From the NCBI GenBank assembly GCA_964588385.1, contig CAZPPG010000005.1:1-64000 (forward strand): a stretch of DNA of 64,000 nt, read 5' to 3'. This stretch comes from JAHBWV01 sp964588385. GTDB lineage: Bacteria > Planctomycetota > Phycisphaerae > Phycisphaerales > UBA1924. The notes beneath the pieces are model-generated. The model had not been told where the DNA came from, did no database searches, and saw nothing but the letters and a program-made list of their open reading frames with translations. Positions 1 through 9,046 of this stretch are shown piece after piece. Made by a program: the position numbers and the translations under genes. How positions within the stretch are numbered: the first letter of the stretch is position 1; the number at the start of each line of letters is the position of its first letter.

Positions 1-1047
1 GCCGGCTCCCGCGGCGTCGAGCGCGATGCGCTTGCACTCGGCCTCGACGCTCGCGAGATACGCGGCGTGCGGCGCGAGCCCGGGCGCTCGCTTGATGAGC
101 TGGTCCGCCATTGGCTGTTGGAAGTCGAAAGCGGCGTCAAGCTCCGCGCTGTTGCGCCCGATGAAGCTGAGCACGGCCTGCGCGGTGATCTCCGGCTCGA
201 TCTCCGCCGCGGCATTTGTGCCGAGCAAGAGCGAGAGGCGATCGAGCGCGCTGCGCTTGTGCGGCGTCGCCGGAGCCGCGGGCGTCGGTGGCTGCGCCTG
301 ATTCTCGACGCGCTTGCTCGGCGCTGGCGCGGCTCGGCGCTTGTCACGCTGGAGCGCGACGAACTCTTTGCCGAGCGACACGAGCTCGCGCATGAACGTC
401 TCTTCCATCGTCGCGACGGGCGCGGCGTTGAGCTCGTCCCCATCCTCGCCGTCGTCGCGCTCGCCGAGCCCACTCAACGCCTGGAGCTCTCTCATGCCGG
501 CGATGAGCTCGCCGACGGGCGTTGTCGGCGCGGGCGCTTGGCGCGAGAGCAGCGCGAGGAAGGGCGATTGCAGCGCCGTCATGAGCGACGCCACGCCCTC
601 CAGGTTGACGCCGTTGCCCGCGGGCGCTGGCGACGCCGCCGGCATCGCGGCGCGCACGATCTCGCGCACTTCGGAGAGCAATGCCGCCTTGAGCTCGCCG
701 AGCCCGTCGCGCGGCAGCTCGAGCGCGGGCTCCGGTTCGGTCGGCATCACACCCGCGGGAACGCGCACGCGCACCTGGCGCATGATGCGCCCGGCCTCAT
801 CGACGACGTCCGCGCGGTACTCGCCGCCGCCGAATCGCTCCGCGATGATGTGCTCATCGACCGCGGCCGCGGTGAACTTGCCGTTGCGCACGGCTTCCGC
901 GTGTCCCTCGTCATTGATGCGATAGAGCCGCACGGAGTGACGTGCGCGCAGCATGCCGAGCGACGCGAGCACGCTGGAGAGCTGGTCGGGCTCGACGCTG
1001 GGAAGCGAAGGGGATGACGCTGGACTTTCCGCGGGCTTTTTGGCCAT
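1..1047 (-). CDS. Hypothetical protein, 3' end outside the window
   Basis: The minus-strand frame is open from an ATG at 1047 to the window edge: 349 codons with no stop, so the C-terminus is missing. It starts directly after the TAA of the upstream gene (TAAATG), which suggests coupled translation. The N-terminus (MAKKPAESPASSPSLPSVEP) is proline/serine rich. Near residues 50-95 comes a compact segment with the string FGGGEYRADVVDEAGR, followed by a linker rich in Ala, Pro and Glu and a helical C-terminal part. There is no signal peptide or membrane segment. I do not recognise a family. FGGGxYR segments of this kind are, from memory, seen in uncharacterised phage and plasmid proteins, which would fit a mobile element, but this is weak inference. 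The frame is real rather than a shadow because it continues an operon and has varied residue use. Confidence 0.6.
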   Translation of the reverse strand, partial: MAKKPAESPASSPSLPSVEPDQLSSVLASLGMLRARHSVRLYRINDEGHAEAVRNGKFTAAAVDEHIIAERFGGGEYRADVVDEAGRIMRQVRVRVPAGVMPTEPEPALELPRDGLGELKAALLSEVREIVRAAMPAASPAPAGNGVNLEGVASLMTALQSPFLALLSRQAPAPTTPVGELIAGMRELQALSGLGERDDGEDGDELNAAPVATMEETFMRELVSLGKEFVALQRDKRRAAPAPSKRVENQAQPPTPAAPATPHKRSALDRLSLLLGTNAAAEIEPEITAQAVLSFIGRNSAELDAAFDFQQPMADQLIKRAPGLAPHAAYLASVEAECKRIALDAAGAG

Positions 1048-1656
1048 TTAGGCGACTCCGGTAGTTGCGGGAACGGGTGTGTTGAGCAGCTCCGCCACGG
1101 TGGCGCGGAACGTGAGAAACCGAGCGATCTCGCGATCGCCGATGCCGTTGGCGCGGTGTGTGGCGAGCTGACGCGCCGCGAGCTTGTTGCCCGCGGCGAT
1201 GCTGTCGAGCGCGATCGTGAGATTGGCGATCGGCGCGGCGTCGAGCGATTCGAGCAACGCATCGGTCGCGCGTTGCTGGGCCTCGGCCTCGGCTTGTTCG
1301 CGCTCGCGGCGCTCCGCGTCCTTTGCGGCTTTGAGCTCGGCGAGCTCTGCGGCGCGTGATCGCGTCGCGCTCAGCTCACGCGCGTCGCTCGCGGCCTCTT
1401 CGATGAAGTCGCCGCGGAGCAGCGCGGCGATGTACTTGCGCCGACGACTCCGCCGCCACTTCGCGCCCTCGCCCTTGTGGGCTTCATTGCAACGGGTGAT
1501 CGCGGCGCGGACGACTTCGGGCGCGATCGCGCGGAACTGGTCCAGGGCTCCGGATCCGAAGCCCTCGGCCTCCAGGGCCGTTCGGGTCTCTTGCTCTCCA
1601 GGCGAGAGCGGAGCAGCAGCAGCCGGGGGCGTGCCCCCTTGCTCGGCGTCGCTCAC
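1048..1656 (-). CDS. Hypothetical basic/coiled-coil protein (202 aa)
   Basis: This gene begins at ATG 1656 and ends in TAA immediately before the next gene. A disordered Ala/Pro N-terminus is followed by a helical segment (about residues 35-85) with a very basic patch KWRRSRRRKYIAALLRGDF. A long charged coiled-coil stretch (about 90-140, rich in Ala, Glu, Arg) and a C-terminal helical part follow. There is no signal peptide or membrane segment. The basic patch would suit nucleic-acid binding, but no known DNA-binding fold is evident. It is the first gene of a two-gene (or longer) operon running off the left edge. The function is unknown; a mobile-element or plasmid-type origin is possible. 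Confidence 0.6.
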   Translation of the reverse strand: MSDAEQGGTPPAAAAPLSPGEQETRTALEAEGFGSGALDQFRAIAPEVVRAAITRCNEAHKGEGAKWRRSRRRKYIAALLRGDFIEEAASDARELSATRSRAAELAELKAAKDAERREREQAEAEAQQRATDALLESLDAAPIANLTIALDSIAAGNKLAARQLATHRANGIGDREIARFLTFRATVAELLNTPVPATTGVA

Positions 1657-2010
1657 GCACGCGCCCGGGCGTGCGGGCGCATGCTCGCCCTCGCGTGCGT
1701 GCGCGGGCGCGGTGTTGCTGCTGCCTGATTTTGTCTGGGAAAAACAGAGAGAATTCCCAGACTCAGACGCGGCCGATGTGCGGTTTTTTGCGACCCTGCC
1801 TTGCGGTTCTGGAACACGCTGGCTAGCACCGGGCGGCGGGTCTGCCTTACGGAAAACTGCTACCCTGCCTCTACCCTGTGGCGATGGCGGGGGACAATTT
1901 TCGCTATTCAGGTATTATCGGACTTTGCCTTGATGGCAGGCGGTGTGCTTTGAGAGAGCCCATGCGATTCGGCAAGGGGCGTAAACGAAACAGCCGTTAG
2001 GATGTCTGCC
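1657..2010. other. Intergenic region between divergent operons
   Basis: This 354-base stretch lies between the start of the left hypothetical operon (minus) and the histidine-utilisation operon (plus), so it should hold both promoters. It is visibly less GC-rich than the flanking genes, especially at 1728-1760 and 1895-1930. It contains a 9-bp inverted repeat (listed separately). I see no convincing gene or RNA in it. An AT-rich stretch around 1905-1917 (containing TATTAT) could serve as a -10 region for the plus-strand operon, but no paired -35 is clear. Confidence 0.4.
1733..1762. repeat. 9-bp inverted repeat, possible operator or hairpin
   Basis: GTCTGGGAA at 1733-1741 is repeated in reverse complement as TTCCCAGAC at 1754-1762, separated by 12 A/G-rich bases. 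It lies 77-106 bases upstream of the start of the minus-strand hypothetical operon and has no T-tract on either side. A protein-binding operator or a 5'-UTR hairpin is therefore more likely than a terminator. Confidence 0.4.
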
Positions 2011-3051
2011 ATGCGGAGTCTCGTGAGGGTTGCGGCTGTGATTGCGCTCTGGGTCGTGTTGATCACACTTGCCCACGGCGCGGTCAACTTGGACGTGTTC
2101 AAGCCGCGGCGGGCCGGCGATGGCGTCAAGACGTTCAAGATTGGGTTCCTGCCCGTGACGTGTCATCTGACCTGCCCGGTGACGCATTTCATCAACAAGA
2201 GCATGACGGGTGAGGAGATCTTTGACCCGATTCGTTTCAACGGGTGGCCCGAGTTGAAGGAGGCGTACCTGTCAGGGTACACGCAGGCGACGTTCATCCT
2301 TGCGCCGATGGCGATGCGGCTTCGGGAGGAGGGTGTGCCGCTGAAGATCGTGTACCTCGGGCATCGCGACGGCACGGCGATGATGGTGCACAAGGACTCG
2401 TCGATTTACAGGATCGAGGACCTCAAGGGGAAGACGGTCGCGGTTCCGAACCGGTACTCGAATCAGCGGCTGCTGCTGTTCAAGGCGTTGCGTGAGCGGG
2501 GCATGTCGATCGAGGACATCAAGCTCGTGGAGATGCCCCCCCCGGACATGCCGGCGGCGCTCTATGCCAAGGCGGTCGATGCGATCACCTCTGGCGAGCC
2601 GTTCATGGGGCAGACGGAGCTGGACGGGTATGGGCGGATTCTGTACCTGACAAAGGATGTGTGGCCGGAGTTCATCTCGTGCGTGCTGGCGGTGCACGAG
2701 GATGCGATCAAGAACGATCGCGAGACGGTGCAGCGATTGGTGGATGGGATTGCCAGCAGCGGGAAGTGGATCGACGAGTCGATGGATCACCGCATGCAGG
2801 CTGCCGATTTCGTGAGCCAGAACTATTACAACCAGGATCCACGGCTGCTTCAGCACGTCTTGAGCAAGCCGCCCGACAGGGTGAAGTACACGAATCTGGG
2901 GGTGCGTCGGAAGGACTTTGAGGAGATCGAGCGTCTGGGGCGTGAAGGCGGGATCCTGGAGGGGACGGCGGGGTTTGATGACTACTGCGACACTTCTTTC
3001 GTTCCCGATGACAGCGTGGTGAGGCCGTACGTGTGGGAGAGCCCGAAGTGA
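2011..3051 (+). CDS. NitT/TauT-type ABC transporter, substrate-binding protein
   Basis: This is an exported periplasmic binding protein of the NMT1/THI5-like (NrtA/SsuA/TauA) type, 346 aa. The N-terminus is a signal peptide (MRSLVRVAAVIALWVVLIT...AHGA). The mature part has family features: an early segment KIGFLPVTCHLTCP, then KGKTVAVPNRYS and the VDAITSGEPF region. ATG 2011 is preferred over the in-frame ATG at 2002 because AGGA at 1999-2002 sits 8 bases upstream of it. The stop overlaps the permease start by four bases. The ligand cannot be read from sequence. Co-transcription with hutHUGI makes histidine, urocanate or another imidazole compound the best guess. It heads the operon. Confidence 0.85.
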   Translation: MRSLVRVAAVIALWVVLITLAHGAVNLDVFKPRRAGDGVKTFKIGFLPVTCHLTCPVTHFINKSMTGEEIFDPIRFNGWPELKEAYLSGYTQATFILAPMAMRLREEGVPLKIVYLGHRDGTAMMVHKDSSIYRIEDLKGKTVAVPNRYSNQRLLLFKALRERGMSIEDIKLVEMPPPDMPAALYAKAVDAITSGEPFMGQTELDGYGRILYLTKDVWPEFISCVLAVHEDAIKNDRETVQRLVDGIASSGKWIDESMDHRMQAADFVSQNYYNQDPRLLQHVLSKPPDRVKYTNLGVRRKDFEEIERLGREGGILEGTAGFDDYCDTSFVPDDSVVRPYVWESPK

Positions 3052-3845
3052 GCGGCTCCACCCGGCGGGCGAACTTGAGGACGCAGCGTCGCCTGGAGCG
3101 GTATGCGCTGCCGTCGCTGGTGGGCGTGCTGTTTCTGTGCATGTGGGACGCGCTGGTGCGGATATCGGGGAGTGATCTGTTTCCGAAGCCGATCGAGGTT
3201 GCACGGGGGATCGGGGAGTTGATCGAGAAGGGACTGCTGCACAAGTACATTGTGGCGTCATTGTTCCGCGTGACGTGGGGCTTCACGCTGGCGATGGCCG
3301 TGGGCATCCCGCTGGGGCTGTTCATGGGCTGGTTCAAGTGGGCGTTCCAGGCCCTGAATCCGATGATCCAGGTTCTGAGGCCGATCTCCCCCATTGCCTG
3401 GATTCCCGTCGCGATCCTCTGGTTCGGCGTGTCGGACGCGGCCCCGATATTCCTGATCTTTCTGGCCAGCGTGTTCCCGATCGCGGTGTCGGCGGCTGCG
3501 GCGGTCGCGAACATCCAGCCGGTGTACGTGCGAGCGGCGCGAAACTTCGAGTTGTCGCGGTTCGATCTGTTCCGGCGTGTGATCGTGCCGGCGACGCTGC
3601 CACAGATCATCACGGGCCTGCGGATCGCGCTGGGGATCGCGTGGTTGGTTGTCGTGGCTGCGGAGATGATTGCCGTGAGTTCCGGCCTCGGGTTTCTGAT
3701 TATCGACGCGAGGAATGCCGGGAAGCGGTACGACCTCGTGGTCGCGGGGATGGTCATGATCGGGCTGATCGGCCTCGGGCTCGATTTGCTCGTCAGGCGG
3801 ATGGAGCGGATGGACGTTGTGCGCTGGGGGTATCACAACCAATGA
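3048..3845 (+). CDS. NitT/TauT-type ABC transporter, permease
   Basis: This inner-membrane permease (265 aa) belongs to the SsuC/TauC/NrtB family. It has about six hydrophobic helices. The cytoplasmic coupling loop is visible as RAARNFELSRFDLFRRVIVP, the EAA-type motif that contacts the ATPase. GTG 3048 is chosen because it overlaps the upstream TGA (GTGA) and has GGGAGAG just upstream; a GTG at 3033 is also in frame. The last codon overlaps the ATPase start (ATGA at 3842-3845). It works with the neighbouring binding protein and ATPase as an importer, probably of the substrate degraded by the downstream hut enzymes. Confidence 0.88.
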   Translation: MSGSTRRANLRTQRRLERYALPSLVGVLFLCMWDALVRISGSDLFPKPIEVARGIGELIEKGLLHKYIVASLFRVTWGFTLAMAVGIPLGLFMGWFKWAFQALNPMIQVLRPISPIAWIPVAILWFGVSDAAPIFLIFLASVFPIAVSAAAAVANIQPVYVRAARNFELSRFDLFRRVIVPATLPQIITGLRIALGIAWLVVVAAEMIAVSSGLGFLIIDARNAGKRYDLVVAGMVMIGLIGLGLDLLVRRMERMDVVRWGYHNQ

Positions 3846-4705
3846 CCCGGATCGACCCAGAGCGGGATCGCGGAATGGAGGGGCCGTTGTCGGACGCCGC
3901 CGTCGTTCGCATCCGCGACGTGTGGATGACGTTCGCGGGCAAGTCGCGTGAGAAGGACGTGCACGTGCTCGAGGGCGTTCACGCGGAGGTCCGCGCGGGC
4001 GAGTTCGTGTGCATCGTGGGGCCTTCGGGGTGCGGCAAATCGACGCTCTTGAACATCGTGGCGGGCTTTATCCCCCCCACCTCGGGCGAGGTGATGGTCG
4101 AGGGAAAGCGTGTGATCCGGCCGGATGCGAGGCGGATCTTTGTGTTCCAGGAGAATGGCGTGTTCCCGTGGCTCACGGTGGCCCAGAACGTCGGGTTCGG
4201 ACTGCAACGGCGTGAACCGGCGGATCGGCAGCGGATCGTGCAGCACTATGTCGATATGGTCGGTCTCACGGGGTTTGAGCGTGCGTTTCCGCGTGAGCTT
4301 TCGGGGGGGATGCGTCAGCGGGTCGAGATCGCGCGGGCACTGGCCTCGCAGCCCTCGATCATCTACATGGATGAGCCGTTCGGCGCCCTGGACTACCTGA
4401 CACGCCTGAAGATGCGCGCGGACCTGATCCGCATCTGGCAGGAGGAGAAGAAGACGATTCTGTTCGTGACGCACGACATTGAGGAGGCGGTGCAACTGGC
4501 GGATCGGGTGCTCGTCATGACGAGGCGGCCGGCGACGATCAAGGAAGAGGTGAGGGTGGATCTTCCAAGGCCTCGCGACATCGACTCGCCCGATTACCTG
4601 AGGGTCCGGGACCGCATCTTTGAGGCCATGGGAATCGATCGGAACACGGGGCGCATCGGGGACGGCGCGTCGCTGGACGAGAAGAGCGTGGTTCCGGGGC
4701 TGTGA
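3842..4705 (+). CDS. NitT/TauT-type ABC transporter, ATP-binding protein
   Basis: This is a cytoplasmic ABC ATPase of 287 aa. Walker A GPSGCGKS is at residues 60-67, the Q-loop is in VFQENGVFPWLT, the signature is LSGGMRQR, Walker B with D-loop is IIYMDEPFGALD, and the H-loop is FVTHDIEEA. These are typical of the SsuB/TauB/NrtD branch. The start is ATG 3842, overlapping the permease stop by four bases. The C-terminal tail beyond the NBD (about 30 residues) is ordinary. hutH follows after a 60-base gap, so importer and catabolic genes probably share one transcript. Confidence 0.9.
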   Translation: MTRIDPERDRGMEGPLSDAAVVRIRDVWMTFAGKSREKDVHVLEGVHAEVRAGEFVCIVGPSGCGKSTLLNIVAGFIPPTSGEVMVEGKRVIRPDARRIFVFQENGVFPWLTVAQNVGFGLQRREPADRQRIVQHYVDMVGLTGFERAFPRELSGGMRQRVEIARALASQPSIIYMDEPFGALDYLTRLKMRADLIRIWQEEKKTILFVTHDIEEAVQLADRVLVMTRRPATIKEEVRVDLPRPRDIDSPDYLRVRDRIFEAMGIDRNTGRIGDGASLDEKSVVPGL

Positions 4706-4765
4706 TCGCGCGGAATCAAGGATCTGCGCCTTGCAATCCGCTGGTCGGTCGTGGACGATTGGACC

Positions 4766-6310
4766 ATGGCGCATCACGAAGCGGAGATCCTGCTCGGAAC
4801 CGGTCCACTGACGATCGATCTGGCGCTGCACGCGGCCCGAGGGCGGGGCGTGAGGATTGGTGAGGATGCAGCGCGTGCGATGCGTGCGTCGCGCGCGGTG
4901 ATCGAGGGGATCCGCGACTCGGCGGAGCCCCACTACGGCATCAACACTGGGTTTGGATCGCTCTCGCGCAAGCGGGTGTCGCCGGAGGACCTGCGAGACC
5001 TGCAGCGGAATCTCGTGAGGTCGCACGCCGCGGGGGTTGGGGAGCCGTTGCCCACGGAGGTTGTGCGAGCGATGATGGCGATCCTCGCGGGGTCGCTCGC
5101 GAGGGGGCTGTCGGGCGTCCGTCCCGTTGTCGTGGAGACGATCGCGTCGATGCTGAACGCTGGGATTACGCCAGTTGTGCCGTCGCTTGGGTCGGTGGGC
5201 GCGTCTGGCGATCTGGCCCCGCTCGCGCACGTGGCGTGCGCGTTGATCGGCGAAGGGGAGGTTGAGTTCAGGGGGAAGCGGACGATGGCGGCCGAGGCGA
5301 TGCGAGCATCTGGGATCCAGGCGCTGGTGCTGGAGGCAAAGGAAGGGCTCGCGCTGATCAACGGCACGCATCTGATGGCGGCGCAGGGGGTGCTGCTGTG
5401 CGGGGAGCTCGGGTTGCTTGTGGACGCGGCTGTCGCGGCGGCGGCAATGTCGATCGACGCAAGCCGCGGGACGGATGCGTTTCTGGATCCTCGGGTTCAC
5501 GAGGCGCGTTGCCAGCCGGGGCAGAAGGATGTTGCGGCGCGGGTGCTGACGTTGCTCAAGGGGAGTGAGATTCTGCCGTCGCACGCCGAGAACGACCCTC
5601 GGGTGCAGGACCCCTATTCGCTGCGGTGCATGGCGCAGGTGATCGGGGCCGCGTCGGACTCGTTCGCGTATGTGCGAGGGTGCGTGGAGCGAGAGTTGGG
5701 GGCGGTCACGGACAATCCGCTGGTGTTTGCTGGGGCGAGGACGGGCGAGGGGGACGTGGTTTCGGCGGGGAACTTTCACGGGATGCCGCTGGCCGTGCCG
5801 CTGGATGTGGCGACGATCGGAATCTCGCATGTGGCGGGGATCAGTGAGCGGAGAACTTTTTGGATGCTCTCGGCGTTTGATGCGGAGAGCCATCTGAGGC
5901 CGTATCTGAGCCCGGAGCCGGGATTGAACTCCGGCCTGATGATCGCGCAGTACACGGCGGCTGCGCTCTGTAATGAGATCATCGGGCTGGCGACACCGGC
6001 GAGCGTCGCGAACATCGGGACGAGCGCGGGGATCGAGGACTACAACTCGTTCGGCCCGCGGGCGGCGGCGAAGGCGCGGCGGGCGGCGGACCTGGCGATG
6101 CATGTGGTCGCGATCGAGCTGCTGTGTGCGGCGCAGGGGCTTGAAGCGCACCGACCACTGAGATCGGGCGGGGGTGTTGAACGGGTTTACGATGCGGTGC
6201 GGAGCGTTGTGCGGGTGCTGGAGAGGGATCGTTCGCCGGCGCCGGATATTTCCGCGATCGTGGGTTTGATTCGGAGCGGGGTGATCACCCGCGCGGTGAG
6301 CGGACGGTAA
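4766..6310 (+). CDS. hutH: Histidine ammonia-lyase
   Basis: HutH deaminates L-histidine to trans-urocanate and ammonia, the first step of histidine catabolism. The protein is 514 aa, the usual length. The autocatalytic MIO cofactor triad Ala-Ser-Gly is at 146-148 within GSVGASGDLAPLAH. The substrate-binding string YGINTGFG is at 57-64, and the NEIIG and YNSFGPRAAAK regions of the family follow. ATG 4766 is preferred over an in-frame GTG at 4751 because homology starts just after it. It lies downstream of the ABC importer and 10 bases ahead of hutU. Confidence 0.95.
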   Translation: MAHHEAEILLGTGPLTIDLALHAARGRGVRIGEDAARAMRASRAVIEGIRDSAEPHYGINTGFGSLSRKRVSPEDLRDLQRNLVRSHAAGVGEPLPTEVVRAMMAILAGSLARGLSGVRPVVVETIASMLNAGITPVVPSLGSVGASGDLAPLAHVACALIGEGEVEFRGKRTMAAEAMRASGIQALVLEAKEGLALINGTHLMAAQGVLLCGELGLLVDAAVAAAAMSIDASRGTDAFLDPRVHEARCQPGQKDVAARVLTLLKGSEILPSHAENDPRVQDPYSLRCMAQVIGAASDSFAYVRGCVERELGAVTDNPLVFAGARTGEGDVVSAGNFHGMPLAVPLDVATIGISHVAGISERRTFWMLSAFDAESHLRPYLSPEPGLNSGLMIAQYTAAALCNEIIGLATPASVANIGTSAGIEDYNSFGPRAAAKARRAADLAMHVVAIELLCAAQGLEAHRPLRSGGGVERVYDAVRSVVRVLERDRSPAPDISAIVGLIRSGVITRAVSGR

Positions 6311-6320
6311 GGAGCGAACG

Positions 6321-8009
6321 ATGACGACGATGGTGCCGCAGGCGGGAACACAGGCAGCGGGCGGGCGTGTGGTGCGGGCGCCGCGCGGGGCAGAGCGCGT
6401 GTGCAGGACGTGGCAGGCCGAGGCCGCGATGCGCATGCTGATGAATAACCTTGACCCCGAGGTGGCAGAGCATCCTGACACGCTCGTGGTGTATGGCGGA
6501 CGCGGGCAGGCTGCACGGTCATGGCCCGCGTTTGATGCGATTGTGGAGACGCTCAGGTCGCTTGGGGAAGACGAGACGCTCTTGGTACAGTCGGGGAAGC
6601 CGGTCGGCGTGGTGAGGACGCATCGGGACTCGCCTCGGGTGCTGATCGCCAACTCGAACCTGGTGCCTCACTGGGCAACGCAGGCGCACTTCGACGAGCT
6701 CGCGGCCAAGGGACTCATGATGTACGGGCAGATGACCGCCGGGTCCTGGATCTATATCGGGACGCAGGGCATTCTGCAGGGGACGTACGAGACGTTCGCG
6801 GAGTGCGCCAGACAGCACTTCGGCGGGACGCTTGCGGGGCGTTTGTGCGTTACGGCGGGGTGCGGCGGGATGGGCGGGGCTCAGCCCTTGAGCGTCACCA
6901 TGAACGGCGGCACGTGCCTGATCGCGGACGTGGACCGCACTCGACTGGACCGGCGCGTGAGGGATCGGTATCTGGACGAGGTCGTCGAAGGGATTGATGC
7001 CGCGATCGACCGGGCGATCTCGCTCGCGAGGCAGAAGCGGGCGATCAGCGTGGGTGTTGAGTGCAACGCGGTAGACCTGTTGGAGCGGCTGATCGCAAGG
7101 GGGATCACGCCGGATGCGCTCACGGACCAGACGAGCGCCCATGATGTGCAGAACTACGTGCCGACGGGGATGACGTTCGGCGCGGCACGGGCTCTCGGCA
7201 AGAATGATCCGAAGCGGTACGCGGAGCTCAGTATCGCATCGATGGAACGGCACGTGCGCGCGATGGTCGCGCTCCAGCGGAAGGGCGCCAAGACATTTGA
7301 CTACGGGAACAACATTCGGCAGCGGGCATTCGATGCGGGGTTCAAGGAAGCGTTTGAGTTTCCGGGGTTCGTCCCGGCGTACATTCGGCCGCAGTTCTGC
7401 GTCGGTCGCGGGCCGTTCCGCTGGGTCGCGCTTTCCGGCGATCCGGAGGACATCTTCACAACCGACCGCGAGTTGATGAAGTTGTTCCCAACGGACGAGG
7501 GGCTGCACCGGTGGCTGACCCTGGCGAAGGATCGTGTTGCGTTCCAGGGACTGCCCGCGCGGATCTGCTGGCTCGGCTACGGCGAGCGCCACAAGGCGGG
7601 GCTGCTGTTCAACGAACTGGTGCGGACGGGAAGAGTGAAGGCCCCCATCGTCATCGGGCGCGATCATCTGGATTGCGGATCGGTTGCGAGCCCGAATCGC
7701 GAGACGGAAGCGATGCGGGATGGGACGGATGCGGTCAGCGATTGGGCCCTGCTCAATGCGATGGTGAATGTGGCATCGGGCGCCTCGTGGGTGTCGTTCC
7801 ATCACGGCGGAGGCGTCGGCATCGGGTTCAGCCAGCACGCGGGGCAGGTGGTGGTGGCGGACGGCACGCCGGAAGCCGCGGTGCGGGTTGAGCGCGTGCT
7901 CACGAATGACCCGGCGATGGGTGTGTTCAGACACGCGGATGCGGGATATCCCGAGGCCCAGCGATGTGCTGACGAACGAGGGGTTCAGGTGCCGATGCGG
8001 AACTGGTGA
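6321..8009 (+). CDS. hutU: Urocanate hydratase
   Basis: HutU is the NAD+-dependent urocanase converting urocanate to 4-imidazolone-5-propanoate. It has 562 aa, the standard size. The N-terminal YGGRGQAARSW is characteristic. The Rossmann region contains VTAGCGGMGGAQP, and the conserved cysteine lies in GLPARICWLGYGERHKAG (Cys416, matching the well-known Cys410 region of the Pseudomonas enzyme). The C-terminal HHGGGVGIGFSQHAG stretch is intact. It starts 10 bases after hutH with AAGGAG upstream of the ATG. It acts in the cytoplasm as a homodimer in known members. Confidence 0.96.
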   Translation: MTTMVPQAGTQAAGGRVVRAPRGAERVCRTWQAEAAMRMLMNNLDPEVAEHPDTLVVYGGRGQAARSWPAFDAIVETLRSLGEDETLLVQSGKPVGVVRTHRDSPRVLIANSNLVPHWATQAHFDELAAKGLMMYGQMTAGSWIYIGTQGILQGTYETFAECARQHFGGTLAGRLCVTAGCGGMGGAQPLSVTMNGGTCLIADVDRTRLDRRVRDRYLDEVVEGIDAAIDRAISLARQKRAISVGVECNAVDLLERLIARGITPDALTDQTSAHDVQNYVPTGMTFGAARALGKNDPKRYAELSIASMERHVRAMVALQRKGAKTFDYGNNIRQRAFDAGFKEAFEFPGFVPAYIRPQFCVGRGPFRWVALSGDPEDIFTTDRELMKLFPTDEGLHRWLTLAKDRVAFQGLPARICWLGYGERHKAGLLFNELVRTGRVKAPIVIGRDHLDCGSVASPNRETEAMRDGTDAVSDWALLNAMVNVASGASWVSFHHGGGVGIGFSQHAGQVVVADGTPEAAVRVERVLTNDPAMGVFRHADAGYPEAQRCADERGVQVPMRNW

Positions 8010-8080
8010 CGCGTGCGTCGAGGGCGTTGGCGTCGAGCACCGGCTGAATCCCAACGCCGCAACCGGGTATGCTGGGTCCT

Positions 8081-9046
8081 ATGAGCAATGCCGCACACGT
8101 ACTCCCCCACTGCTCAGCGGCCACGTGGCCGCCGGATGTCGCGCCGTCGCGATTTGCATCGGGACTCAGGCGCTCGCCTGATGGGTGTCGCGTGGCCCTG
8201 ATCGGGCTACCTGATGATCTGGGCGTGCGCTTGAACAGCGGCCGGCCGGGCGCGGCGGAAGGTCCCGCGGCGTTTCGTGCCGCACTGGCTCGCTACGGCG
8301 TGGGAGCGGCTTCGGGGTGGCAATGGCCGGGCGTCTTTGACGCGGGAGATGTGATGCCGGCGGAGGGGGACTCCGCGGACGCGCTGGCAGAGACGCATGG
8401 GCGCGTGACGCTCGCGATCGAGGCCGCGCTGGATCTTGGGCTCTTTCCGATCGGCGTCGGGGGCGGGCATGACCTGACGTTTGCGTTTGTGCGGCCGCTG
8501 GCGTTGAGGCATCCCGGTATGGTTGGTTACTACCTGGATGCGCATCTGGATGTGCGAGAGGCGGCGGGGTCCGGGATGCCGTTCCGGCGGTTGATCGAGG
8601 ACTGCGGCGTTCAGGCGTTAAGACTGGTCGGGATGAACCCGATGGCGAATGCCGCGGAGCATGTGGCGTACTTTGTGGAGCACCACGGGCGCGTGATGGG
8701 CGGGGCGGAGTTTGAGGCGTCAGCGCGAAGTGAGCCGCTCGATGCGTTTGCGTCACTGGATCTGGATGTTCTTGACGGTGCGTTCGCGCCGGGTGTGAGC
8801 GCGGCGAATCCGGTGGGGATGTCGTCGCGAGAAGTCGAGCGACTGGTCGGCGCGCTGGGGCGGTCGCATCGGATCAGATGCTTTGACATCATGGAGCTGA
8901 ATCCGCGGTTTGATGTGGATGGCAGGACGGCCCGTGTGGCGGCCCACATGTTCCTGACGTTCCTGAAGGGGCTCGCAGCACGCTGGGACCGGACTGAGGA
9001 GATCATCGGGCATGTCGGCTCCGGACAAGGGGAGGCGGGACGTTGA
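8081..9046 (+). CDS. hutG: Formimidoylglutamase (arginase/agmatinase family)
   Basis: This is a ureohydrolase-superfamily enzyme of 321 aa. In this operon it should hydrolyse N-formimino-L-glutamate to glutamate and formamide. Metal (Mn2+) ligands are in place: His130 in GGGHDL, Asp153/His155/Asp157 in DAHLDVR, and Asp237/Asp239 in SLDLDVLD. The Asp-x-Asp segment is followed by APGVSAANPVG, typical of HutG rather than arginase. ATG 8081 is taken; an in-frame ATG 8069 exists. Its stop overlaps the TTG start of hutI. No hutF or FTCD gene is seen, so the one-step HutG route is inferred. Confidence 0.88.
   Translation: MSNAAHVLPHCSAATWPPDVAPSRFASGLRRSPDGCRVALIGLPDDLGVRLNSGRPGAAEGPAAFRAALARYGVGAASGWQWPGVFDAGDVMPAEGDSADALAETHGRVTLAIEAALDLGLFPIGVGGGHDLTFAFVRPLALRHPGMVGYYLDAHLDVREAAGSGMPFRRLIEDCGVQALRLVGMNPMANAAEHVAYFVEHHGRVMGGAEFEASARSEPLDAFASLDLDVLDGAFAPGVSAANPVGMSSREVERLVGALGRSHRIRCFDIMELNPRFDVDGRTARVAAHMFLTFLKGLAARWDRTEEIIGHVGSGQGEAGR

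Noticed and set aside
3833..6652. Very long open frame (939 codons) antisense to the ABC transporter ATPase and hutH
   Set aside because: Composition is dominated by Arg, His and Pro as expected for the reverse of high-GC genes. The opposite strand encodes well-conserved enzymes and there is no motif or ribosome-binding site on this one.
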